Below, one piece after another: positions 53,985-64,000 of a stretch of DNA of 64,000 nucleotides; within the stretch, counting starts at the first letter, position 1, and each line of letters opens with the position of its first letter. The notes beneath the pieces are model-generated. The model worked only from the letters and a program-made list of their open reading frames with translations. It had not been told where the DNA came from and made no database searches. The translations under genes were made by a program, and so were the position numbers. Where the stretch lies: the NCBI GenBank assembly GCA_022813625.1, contig JAKLMB010000032.1:62001-126000 (forward strand), in the 5' to 3' direction. The DNA comes from Aaosphaeria pasadenensis (Eukaryota > Ascomycota > Dothideomycetes > Pleosporales).

Positions 53985-56900
53985 TTACGACACGCCCTCC
54001 ATGCCTTGAAATACACCTTCGTCTTCCATGCTCCTGCGCGGGGGATCCGAGTTGACGCTGTCGTCGGCGGTAGCGTTGCTGGAGCCACGGCCGCGATGTC
54101 CAAGGTCCTTTCTCGGTTCTGTCGAAGGGTAGTCGATGCCAGTGGGTGTCGTCGGGGCGCTCGTATCGAGGATGGGTGCTTCGACGACGAGCATCCCCGG
54201 GTCGTGGTGTCCGTTGCCTTCGCCGTGTCCGTTTCCATTTCCATTCCCGTTTCCATTGCGGATTGCTGCGTCGGTGACGGAGCGGCGTTGTCGGCGGGCG
54301 GTGGATTGCGAAAGAGCGTGGTTTGATGTGGATTTCCGGCGGACGCCCATGGCTGCCGTGCCGACGCTGGCTTGTCTGTGGTGGGATGAGGAGTGGGAGT
54401 GGGAGGAGTGCATGGGTGCCAGGGGTGGGCGTGCTGGCAGTTGTGGGGGAGGTGGTGAGGTTGGTTCTTTTGGAGGCGATGGCTCTGTTGATTGTTGCTG
54501 TGACTGAACTTTTACTGGGACAGGTTTGCGTTTGGCGAGGTTCGCAAAGGTCGCGGCGGTTGGGACGCTCCAGCCGGCGTTTCGTTTCTCTGGCTTTTGC
54601 GGTCCAGGAAGAGGTGTTCCAGGCGGCGGTAAGGGTTGGCCTCGTCCTATGGGATGCGCGGGTGAGCCTAGGGGAGCGTTTACATCTGACCTTGTTGTCG
54701 ATAGAGTGCTGAGGCCAGAGATCGAATCTTTGTCATTGTCTTGTGTGATGTCGTCTACCGTTTGCAGTGACTCGCGAGATGTTGAAGGCTTAGGAGAAGG
54801 TGCTTCTTGACTCTGTTTAGCAAACCACTTTTTTGCTGCTGCCGTTGCAGTGTTGAAACCCTGATTGATCATCTGACGCTTGTCTGTAGATGCAAAAGTA
54901 TTCCGGGGCAACGACGACGAGGTCCTATGCCCCGGCTTCCCATACGAGCGTGTCGAAGCAGTGTCGGCTGATTCCATGGATGCTGATGAGGTCATTGGGA
55001 AAGTAGCAGCATCCAAGACTGTGTGCATTGGCTCGCTCAAAAGTCCCTCTTCCCCCTCCGTAGTATATACATCCGCCGAAGAGGCGCTTCCCCGCGCTCT
55101 GCTCCGCATGACTGATGGCTGTTCAAGAGATCCCACTGGCGATTCCGCGGGAGTCGTGGGCTGTGATCTGGACATCGTTGTTTTCATCGACGAGGCCGCA
55201 TCGACTTGAGTTTCACTTTTCGTCGCCGAAGCCAAGGTCGGGCTCATGTCAACGGTGGGACTGGCGGCATTGGCAAAAGACCCGGATCGCATTGCTTTTG
55301 GTTTGATCGGCGTCTTATCAACCGCAGAGCTGTATGCTGTAAATTGCGTGTCAGAGCTTTCGGCGCTTGATGCGGTAGGCTTGCGTGATATCTTTGGAGG
55401 CTCATTCTTCGGCACGATTGGCACGGTTGATTCCAATTCCTCTGTATCAGAGTGATGTTCCGCAGCTCGTAGAGCTATTTCCTCCTCGATTTTTGTGGCG
55501 ATGTTGTGTTTAGAATGGTCCTTTGAACTGTCTGACCATATACCGCCTCTGAGTTGGTTCGCTATGGTATCGCTGAATTGTATATCGTCCCAGTTGGGAT
55601 ACACCAGCGTTTCGCTGACGACCTCACGAAGCCGGCTCTCGATGGCGCGAAGAATGACACCGTAAGTAATCTGGCGTGAACTGACGATAGGCTCAAGGAA
55701 GAACTCCATTTTCGGTGCAGTCTCGAAAGTAACCCAGATACGATTGCTGGGGGGTGGTTTTATCCGCACCAGGATGTGGCCGTCTAGTTTCCGGAGACTG
55801 GTCGCAAGTACGAGCGTGACCTCGCGAGCCTTGAATCGAGTTCCCAGATCGATACGAGCGATTGCTGAAATTTCGACGCGGAAGTTTCCCTTGTAGCTGA
55901 CGTCGGCCTCAATTAACAAGTCGCCATCAACGGTCAATTCTTTGAGTTTCGGGTTCGTAATAAACGGAGGTAGCGTTCCCATGTCCACCTTCACAAGGTT
56001 GATGCTACTGATGAGAGCAGGCTTGGGAACGCGTGCGATCTTCTTCGTCATCTTTGTCCATATGGTATTCTCGATATCCTTTGTCTTGTAGAGGGCAAGG
56101 AATAGCCTCCCAATAAGTGCGTTGATCCAACGGGTGTTTAGATTCTCCTCATCCGCATGCAATTGCTGAACAAGCTTCACAAGATCTGGGGTATCGAACT
56201 TCAGAGGCGTGAGCTGAGGCTGACTAGACCCGGCGCGATGCTCTTGACTTTGCAGTATGGCATGATAAAAGTCCTCCTTTTCTGAGCAATTCTCGGAGAA
56301 CAGATAGAATGGCTTCCTAGATTCCGGTATCGTTCCGTCCGACTGGCGGCGTGACGCGAGCCGTATGCAGTTGCGCTTGATCCACAGCTCCCCCTCTGGT
56401 ATCGCCTCCCCACCACTATAGATGTCGACGTCGTAATGCGCGAGCGAAATGACGTGGCGAACTTCGAGCTGTTCCGAGTCGTCGTATAACATGAGGTGGC
56501 CCAATCTAGCCAACGTCAGCATGATCCTCCTACACACCAGCTGCGCGCAGCAGCAGTCACGACGCCATGATTCGCGAACAAGAATCTCACCTTAGGACTA
56601 CATAGAATACATTCCGCGCCTTCTTGCTTTTGTTGTTTGCTGCCTCTATGCTCGGGGACGTGGTCTTGTTCCGGTCGAAGATGGACCGGTACATGGACTG
56701 GTATACACTCGGGCTTTCGGATGCGACGACCGCTCCCGCAGGTGTAGTCCTCTCTGGTGGTTTCCCATTGATCCCTCCTGGCACGTACTCCCGGCAGACA
56801 GCAAAGTACCCGGCTGCTACGTCCGGGACGTGGGTCCGCGTCTTCAGCTCACTTGGAAGACCTTCGAAGTCGACCGCGCTGGGCTTTCCGTCGCTATCCG

Positions 56901-57060
56901 GAACATGGTGGTCGTTCTTCTCGGAGCCATTCGCGTTGGGGCTGGAACCAGTCCGCTGTGGTTGTGTCAAGTAGGCATGGAGGAATGCAATGGAGAGGAC
57001 AAGTGGGATAAAGGTGATGCCGCCGAGTACGTAGATAACGAGGAACGCGGACAAGCTCAT
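53985..57060 (-). CDS. nvj2: Nvj2-like PH/SMP-domain lipid-transfer protein
   Basis: SMP-domain proteins move lipids at membrane contact sites; yeast Nvj2 works at the ER-vacuole junction. The model is complement(join(53985..56505, 56591..57060)), 996 aa; the 85-bp intron has a GTGAGA donor and a CTGAC branch. Residues about 5-27 are an N-terminal membrane anchor (LVIYVLGGITFIPLVLSIAF). A PH-like domain spans about 148-265 (VFYVVLRLGHLMLYDDSEQL, PFYLFSENCSEKEDFYHAIL). The SMP/synaptotagmin-like domain lies at about 300-510 (NTRWINALIGRLFLALYKTK, IARVPKPALISSINLVKVDM, ELTVDGDLLIEADVSYKGNF). The C-terminal ~480 residues are disordered, Ser/Pro/Thr-rich, with a (GN)n run from a microsatellite. 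The stop lies about 100 bp from the satellite. Strong on family, moderate on the exact Nvj2 name. Confidence 0.85.
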
Positions 57061-58316
57061 TGCTGCTCAACTACTGGTAAAGAATGGAAGTAGCCCGGAA
57101 GCTGACCGCAAGCCCATTTGTGCAAGGTCTACGGTCAGAAGGGCAAAAGTCGAGTTTGTTGTATTGTATTGTAGCAACCGGGGGATTGTATGTTTGAACG
57201 TGTACTGTGTAAGAACCGCGGGCACTCTTGGCCACCTCTGCCTTACCAGTGACCACTCACCCGCCCACTTACCCTCCGACCGCCTGCATGACAGGACCCC
57301 ACGTGTGATCCCGGAGCCCGGCTACAATATCCGCGATAGCCTTGTTTTGGTGCGTCATCCACCGGAAACACCTGCAACACTACTCGTACCATGCGTATAA
57401 CATCCTCAAGTCACCACCAAATTCAGCGTATTTTATTCGGAGATTTATTTCATTGCTTCCCAGCTCCGTTGATATGAGATATCGGTGCACGACACACCTA
57501 TTGATGCTCACGGAACCTACCAGTCGCTACCCGACTTGGACGTATGTATATTTACCAGTACCATGTAACACCTATCTCCCCTGATTCCAAATCCAGCTGA
57601 GCACAGTCGGGTTCCCTCCTCATGTTCGCAAGGCTCGCTCATCCTCAACAAGGACCAGCCTGCGACGATCATGCGCTCAAGAGGTATCGTATGTGCCCCC
57701 TTTGAATGGTATGAAAGAAAAGAACAAAGGAAAAGGGACAAAAAGAGAAATGAAAATCGCGCGCGTGTGTTCGTAAGGCCACAAAAGACCAGCCAGAAAG
57801 GGTTCGAGGCTGGGAAAACAAAATGCCGACCGTCCCAAAGAGAAAGGGAAATGCAGATAGCCACACCGTTGGAGGCCAGCTGCTGACTAGAAATTAAATA
57901 CATCGAATGCAAAATGCAAAATCGAAGAATTGTCCGCTCCCTATCATTACGGATCCCAAGGATCCAATGAGAAAGTAGCATCAGAGAAGGTTGCCGTTGT
58001 GAAAACGGACAATGGAAAACCCAACTGAATGGGGAATTGAAGTGTAACCGCAAAGTCGAAAGCCCTCGTGTCCGCACAGGGTAACTTTTGTACAAGATGG
58101 TATGCAAATCGTGAAAGCCGTGGCTTGAAAGTGACAAGATCCAAAAGGTAGACCGGGCCAAGGTACTGCTCGGTATCGACCAGGTGATGAAGTGAAGTGA
58201 AAAACGGTCTTCCGGAACAGAGAAGGTGGTGTATGCAAGTAAGAAAGGTGGTCGATGACTTTTCGGTTTTCCCAGAATGGTCGCTAGCTGCGTATCGATT
58301 GATCCAAGAAAATCTA
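57061..58316. other. Intergenic: nvj2 promoter and palI 3' flank
   Basis: 1,256 bp. A minus-strand ORF (57517-58161) has no family features. The piece nearest palI (58200-58316) is likely its 3' UTR. Nothing else supported. Confidence 0.5.
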
Positions 58317-60622
58317 CTAGATAGCATTGGCTCCAGGGTATCTGCCTTGGTTACCAATACCGCCTCCGGGAATCATGCCTGGACCCATGGGACCTCCACG
58401 CCCGCCTCGGCCACCCCTCCCTCGACCTCTACCTCGTCCGAATTCGGCTCCGGGTACAGCGAAGTCTGGGTTTGCTGCATTTGCCTCAAGGATAACATCT
58501 TCCTGTCTTATGGGCCTTCGACCGTAGGGTCCGTATTGCCCAGGTGGTGGGGGTCCGCCCATACCAGGTGGCGGTGGACGCCAGTTAGGGTTAACCCCGC
58601 GCTGGGACACAGATGTGAAATGCGATGCTTCCGACGCGGCAGGGGAACGAGATCCGTCCTGCATATCCTCGTAAGATGGATTACGGGCCAGATTGGGATC
58701 ACTGATGTTGAGGTTTTGGGGAGGTGGGGTTCTACCCTGGTTCGGATTGTAGGGAGTGTAAGGGCCAGGCATTAATGATGAAGGTAAGGCTGGAGGTGCG
58801 GCGTTAGTTTCTGCGAACTTGGGATCTACATCTTCGTAGTAATCAGAGCTCCTGTTGGGATTCGAGGTCGGTCCTGCAACGTTGGACAATTGTGCTGGTA
58901 ATTCTACTGGTGAATCCATGATAGGCGAAAGTCCCCGACTATTGCTGCTGCTAGTCGTAGGCAGGGTCTGATTGGACCCATTGTTCCAAGCAGTCCGAGC
59001 TGGCACGTATTGTTGCTCGCTGGAATATGTTAGCACTATAAATTAACATACCAAAATTGGTAAGTAAGCTCACTCTTGCGAATAGTCGCTCGTTGGGCTC
59101 ATTGGACTTGGGCCCTTCGAACGGAGTTGTGGTGGTGGCGACGTTGATTGGCCTGGGAAACCACCTTGCTGCAATGCCAACATGCCTTGAACATCACCAT
59201 CGCTCTCTCTAAGGCCATAATTTTGATGCTGCTCTTGGTTCGGCATTGGATTGACAGGTGGTGTGCCAGTTCGAGAATCCATCTCGATCGCCTGGCCAAT
59301 GGGCATAGGCGGTTGCATACCTCCAGATGGAGAAGGACCTCGCTGGCCATATGGTGATTGCTGACGGGGCGGGCCACCTTGAGCATACATATCATTGGAA
59401 TATCCAGGAGGTGGTGGTCCTCGGCCTGGACCTGGATACATGCCTCCTCTTCCATTGCCATTCCAACCTGGTGGTGGTGGTCCTCGCATACCACCTCGTG
59501 GCCCATAACCGCCACGAGGTCCGTATCCGCCCCTCGGCGGATAGCCTCCTCTGCCACGGCCGTACGAGCCTCCTCGGTTCGGTGGTGGTCCCGGACGCTG
59601 ATTCTGCATCATGTAGGCATCATCCGGACCGGGGCCGATTGGGTTTCCATATTGGTCGATAGGTTGGCGACCCCGTCCCGAGGGTCCACGAGTAGGCATC
59701 ATCCTCTCGGATGGTTCTCTTCCGTTACTGCTGACGGTCTTGAGAGAAGGATTACGGGTATTGAGCGGTATCATATCGTCGGAAGCGGGCTGTTTCTGGA
59801 GTTCAAAGGTCGCGAATTCGGGGAGTTTGTCCCTTCCTGAGGTCATTGTGTCGCCAGACAATGGGGGTGGAGACTCTGCTTTCGGGAGCATGTCACCGGT
59901 ATCGATGGCGCCTGCGGGTGGTGCTGCCCGGTTGGCATAATAGTTCTGCCCGTTCATCTCGGCATTTTCTGCAATCCGCCTCTTCCTGGCCTTACGGCTA
60001 ACGAGAGTCCTCCTCATAGCGCACGTCACAATACCGCTTGCAACGATGATAATGGTGGCCGCCAGAACAATCCATCCTCCCCATGACAAGTGCGGAACGA
60101 AGAGCAAGATGTCGACGAGGAATGCGAGGAGGGAAACCAGGAGAGTTGGAAAGGTGAGGATGAGCAGCGCCAGTAGGTAACGGGGGGAATGCGCGGGGGA
60201 ATGAAAGTGTGCTGCGACAGCGAGGGAGAAGCAGACGAGGGTCATGAAGGCGGCAATAGGGTGTACGATGAGAATAGAGGAGAGGGCATGTCGAGTCGCT
60301 GAAGGGAGTGAGAACTCCGAATCGGAGATCTGAATGTTCAAGTCATCTAGAATTGAGGGTTGGGTTAGTTGGTTCCGGTCTGGTGATAAATGATGGTCGA
60401 TAGGGACTTTGAGAACACCATGTTCGCCCACTCACCAGTATTGTATCCGACCAAGGGCCCATCGCACTTTTCCTTGTCGCAGTATCCGAGGACGCCAAAA
60501 TTGACATCTCCAACCTTTGCGATGGGGATCGCGCGGATGATCGGTGTTGAAAGAGTGGACAGCAGAAGCAAAACAAAGGCGGCAAAGAAGAGGATGGATA
60601 AGGGGGTGGCCGGACGAAGCAT
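58317..60622 (-). CDS. palI: pH-response regulator PalI/Rim9
   Basis: PalI/Rim9 is the plasma-membrane four-helix partner of the PalH receptor in the alkaline-pH (PacC) pathway. The model is complement(join(58317..59019, 59074..60346, 60436..60622)), 720 aa; introns are 54 bp (GTGAGC, GCTAAC branch) and 89 bp (GTGAGT). Helix 1 is MLRPATPLSILFFAAFVLLLL, then the ectodomain with VGDVNFGVLGYCDKEKCDGP (two Cys, as usual). Helices 2-4 follow: ALSSILIVHPIAAFMTLVCF, YLLALLILTFPTLLVSLLAF and GGWIVLAATIIIVASGIVTC. The diagnostic RRTLVSRKARKRRIAENAEM comes directly after helix 4. The long cytosolic tail is Gly/Pro/Arg-rich with RGRGGYPPRGGYGPRGG-type repeats and ends in an RGRGRGGRGGRGG run. Length and order match filamentous-fungal PalI. 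Confidence 0.94.
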
Positions 60623-63600
60623 AATGGCGAAGGAGTGTGGAGGGAGTCTGCGCGAAGAGCCGGCTCGCGAGACCGGTCTTCAAGACTCTGGATGAGGAGG
60701 AGGTTGTAGAAAGGTTGAAGACGGAGGACGGACAACGAGTGACGAGCGACGAGCGACGACGAGGCGTAAGTGAGAGTTTGAGAATGGCGCTGGCGCTGAC
60801 ACTCGCAACGGCGCTTGGGGGTGGGTGTCACGGTGTGTGCACAGTGGGAGTGGTGGAGAGGTGGTAGCGCAAGCGGTCGGTGGTGAAACTGAGCGAAAAC
60901 GGGGCCTTCACGCGCGGCGCGACAGGAGAGCGAGCGAGGGATCAGCAGGGCCAGGCAATGCTTGCAAGTGGCATGGGGGCAGCGACCGGGGTGGAATTGA
61001 CGGTTTTGGATTGTTCTTTTGATTGTTTGCAGGTGAGGTGAAAGAGAGAGAGAGAGAGAGATGTCAATGTATGCTACCTGGGAGGGAGAGAGGGCGAGGG
61101 TTAGTACTCATATCAAGCAGCAGTTGGATGATGGGCACTACTGCTTGACTAGATATCGACTATTGAGGCAAGTAACAGGTTTGGCTTGGTTGTTGGCTTG
61201 CGGGGAAGTGGTAGGCGAAGCAAATCGAGAACAAGGCGAGCAGTAGTGTATGTACAAGACCGAAAAGTACCAGATAGTTCGTTCGCGGACAAATTAGAGG
61301 CAAAGAGGGAAACACAAGACAAACAATGCATTAATCGAGAACTGGGAGGCAGTACCTGGAAAGAGGATGAGGATGGGGATGAGGATGATGGATGATGGGA
61401 TCAAGAGCATGAAGCTGGTGGATTGATTGTCGGGGGATGAATGAGGTTACTCGCGCTGATACGAATGCTGGTTGATGAGGGGGGGGACGGAGCTAAGCCG
61501 CGATGACACTAGTGCTTCCAGAACCATGACCGTCAGCCAATCATCATCTCCCGTTCCTCTTCCCCCCGTTAGTGGCTCTTTTACCCTACAGCCACAAACG
61601 TTGGACTTTACCAGAGATAGAAACTCATCTCCCTCTGAACGAGATACAATAATATCGTATTACTTATAATATCTCATCGCCTTCGCCTTAAGATAACACT
61701 AGTTAATACCGAACGGTTCGTATCAAAGAACGTATCGATTCAAGTTACTGTAAGACACTACAAGTACTCGCTCTCGCACTCGCACTTATCAACCTTAGCG
61801 ACCTCGGACTAACACTCAATAAGAGACTAACCTCCAACACACCATTTAGCAACGGTATGGCATGACCTCGCCTGTCATCAACAAATCATTAACAGAAGCA
61901 ACAGTTAGATTATTAGCATGCACATATTAACAGTTCAATCTTCCATCTAGAATCAGCCCCTTACCCCAATCGCAATCGTACCAATTGACCCATCTCTCAG
62001 ATCTCTTTTCCCCTTTCCGGTCGCATTTGCATGCATTGTGAACCCCCCCTTCCTTCTCCCCCGCGCCCCGTGTGTCTCTGTGTCCCACGGCTGCTGCGAA
62101 CTGGTACCACCTTGTCCCCACGCCGTGCCTGTCTCTCAACGTCGTCCAGAGACGTTCTATTTCTTCTCTTCCGCGCCACGCCTCCCCTCCTGTCTGACTA
62201 TCCACCAGACTGTCTAGACTCTAGACTCAGTCAGTCATAGAAGCGCAACGGAGCGCCAGGCGGGTAGGTGACGAAAGAAAGACACGCGTCGCATGGCCTG
62301 GCCTCCGCTATGTCGCACCGCCCGAGCGATACACTACTGTGACCTTTAAATGATCAATCAACTACAACACCGCTAGTTACCTTTCGCATCGTTTGGTTTA
62401 TCTGTTTTACCTATTTAATAGCATTGCCCTACACATCTACCTACGCAGTATAAGAAAAACAAACGCGCACACACACACCGAGATCGTCAATTACACTCCG
62501 TGCTATCAGACAATCATCCTCCCCACCGTGTGGGCGCAAGTTCGTACTGCGTACCAGCGTATACAATATTCGTACACGCGTAAACACCCTGTGTGCGCCA
62601 TGTAGACCCCGGCCAACAAATTTCGAAGAAAGATAGATGGTAGATCGCCTTTACATTCTTGAGCGATATGTTTATGTATGTTGGGATTATACTTGAAGGA
62701 AATAGTCAGGACGTTGTTTCTGTGTGTGCTGTTGTAGCAATCGTCGCTGTAGCGTTCGGCGTGGTGTGGGTATACCCTGCAACGACGTTTGTGTCGTTTT
62801 TGTGGGATTTTGATAGGGGTCAATGTGAGACGATGTAGGTATTTCCACCCCGTGGTTATTGTTTACATACACAGTACCTAGACATTGCGGATACTTTGAT
62901 AGGGATTGAAGAATGTTGATTTGGTTTACCATATCATGCGTACAGAAGACAACGGGCGCATATCGCGGTCACTGGCACGCTTGGGGAGACGACCGATGGG
63001 AGATTAGTAGGTACTGGGTCGATGAGAATCATGAGGGGACAAGAGTTACAAGCCGTCTCATTGAGTCTTGTCTAGTTATCTTGTCTTGTTTTGTCTTGTC
63101 TTGCCTCCCAGATGCCCTGGGTAGGATGAGTCCGAGAGCTTGCAACGCTCGAAGAGAGAAGGGGAAGGGGAAGGCAAATCAGTCCATTCGAGCACACAAA
63201 AACACAAACACGGGGATATTATGTGATGCGTGTATGTATTTTGAGGCTGGCAGGCTTGTCTTGAGACAGGTACATCGTGCAAAACTTCCAAGGGGAGAAT
63301 TAATCAAATTAAGCAATCACAACACAGATCGTGGGATGGTCACTTCGCGAAGGAAAAAAAGACCCACCGCCGCTATCGGTAGCATAATCTAGCAGAAATA
63401 GATAATCTAGGCAGAGAGATTCACGGTTTCTGGCCCTGTGAAACAGGATCGATGTGAGAATGCTCCGTAGTCTACCTACACTGGTTGCTGGCCCACACAG
63501 TGTATCAGGAAACGGTTGATCGACGACGCCCCCCGACGCACGCACACCACGCAAATGCGGCCGCACGCGCGCCTGACGCTTGAGGGAGACCCACTCAAGT

Positions 63601-63889
63601 AGCAGCACTGTTTTATTTTATTGTCAACAAAGGTCCTTAAAAAGCTTGGGTCATGAAATTCATTTGCTTTGGAAAAGATTCTCTTTTGGTATTCGTTTGA
63701 TATGCAGAATGCCCCAGGCCCCTTTCAAGCTAACTTGCTTGCTTGCTTCCCCACAAGTGCACCAACGCCTGGTTTTAGAGAGACAGAGAGATTCGCGTCT
63801 TGTTATAGAAAGAGACTGCGACCCTCGACATCAACATGCATCACACATATATCCCGTATTTTTGGTTTCCTTCGCTATAAGCCAGGCGC
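60623..63889. other. 3.3-kb intergenic region upstream of palI
   Basis: Holds the palI promoter and the 3' flank of the eS4 gene. One GCCAGG (GCCARG-type PacC core) lies at 60950-60955, too common to mean much alone. A (GA)n run lies at 61042-61061. From about 61,620 to 61,950 the composition changes to an AT-rich, RIP-like or old-element patch (ATACAATAATATCGTATTAC, then CTCGCTCTCGCACTCGCAC). A TTGTC-rich run lies at about 63,065-63,105. No gene recognised. Confidence 0.5.
61042..61061 (+). repeat. (GA)n microsatellite
   Basis: A run of about ten GA dinucleotides in the palI upstream region. Confidence 0.85.
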
Positions 63890-64000
63890 TTAGTTGCCGG
63901 CGAGAGCGAAAGCGCGACGACGATCACGCTCCTCAGCGATGGTGAGCTTGACACCCTTGCCCTTGGGGAGGCTGATCCATGGCTTCTCCTGGCCAATGAT
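63890..64000 (-). CDS. rps4: Ribosomal protein eS4 (RPS4), last exon, partial
   Basis: Only the final 36 codons lie in the window (stop TAA at 63890-63892); the rest is to the right. The peptide IIGQEKPWISLPKGKGVKLT then IAEERDRRRAFALAGN matches the conserved C-terminus of 40S protein eS4, which has IGxxxKPWxSLPKGKGxKLxxxEERDRR. Codons are strongly biased to C-ending (ATC, AAG, CTC, GCC), as in highly expressed fungal genes and unlike the neighbouring sequence. Role: structural component of the small ribosomal subunit. Confidence 0.88.
   Translation of the reverse strand: MIGQEKPWISLPKGKGVKLTIAEERDRRRAFALAGN

Noticed and set aside
57805..57825. GGTTCGA-type T-loop as a tRNA
   Set aside because: No matching acceptor, D-arm or anticodon arm around it. 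I found no complete tRNA cloverleaf, but I did not scan every base of the window.
60950..60955. GCCAGG as a PacC site controlling palI
   Set aside because: A single six-base core occurs by chance every few kb; one copy is not evidence.

Overview
The window is nuclear DNA of a filamentous ascomycete (Pezizomycotina). Genes are spliced with short introns, mostly 45-112 bp, with GTRNGY donors and CTAAC/CTGAC branch sites. The families are typical of moulds: palI, SOS7, SWC3, a Zn2Cys6 regulator, F-box/ankyrin proteins and a mould-specific aminoglycoside-phosphotransferase-like kinase. Gene content suggests Leotiomycetes, but that placement is inference. I worked out exon joins by hand from splice signals and frame continuity; RNA evidence would be needed to confirm them.

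Layout. 0-6 kb: a Pro/Gln-rich Cys-tail protein (5' end outside the window) converging on swc3, a subunit of the SWR1 H2A.Z-exchange complex. 6.5-7.7 kb: a five-exon type-I membrane protein. 8-17 kb: an accessory island with a small two-exon gene, an AT-rich patch, an APH-like kinase, a small three-exon gene, an F-box/ankyrin gene, a protein with a CheD-like Cys/His signature, and a protein-kinase pseudogene that has lost the segment between its catalytic loop and DFG. 17.3-19.9 kb: mitochondrial elongation factor G1. 20.6-23.1 kb: a disordered repeat protein. 24.6-27.1 kb: an RS-domain protein divergent from kinetochore protein Sos7. 28-30.4 kb: a cytochrome-b561-type membrane protein with a long disordered tail. 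33.6-36.4 kb: a Zn2Cys6 regulator resembling COL-26/BglR, with unusually long introns, followed by almost 10 kb with no recognisable gene. 46.3-47.6 kb: an F-box protein. 54-57 kb: an Nvj2-like SMP-domain lipid-transfer protein. 58.3-60.6 kb: palI, the membrane component of alkaline-pH sensing. The right edge cuts the last exon of ribosomal protein eS4.

The most unusual feature is the convergent space between the F-box gene and the nvj2-like gene (about 47.8-53.95 kb). It is filled by a degenerate satellite built on the word TTGCCTTC/GAAGGCAA. Several repeat families are nested in it: an NcoI-containing module present about 11 times, a roughly 30-bp module carrying GTAGCACA, a block in the opposite orientation, and a 14-bp tandem repeat. 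I recognise no known repeat class in it. It is my best candidate for a previously undescribed element.

The conserved housekeeping genes (swc3, mef1, sos7, nvj2, palI, eS4) form a stable backbone. The 8-17 kb island, the 37-46 kb desert and the satellite are the variable parts.
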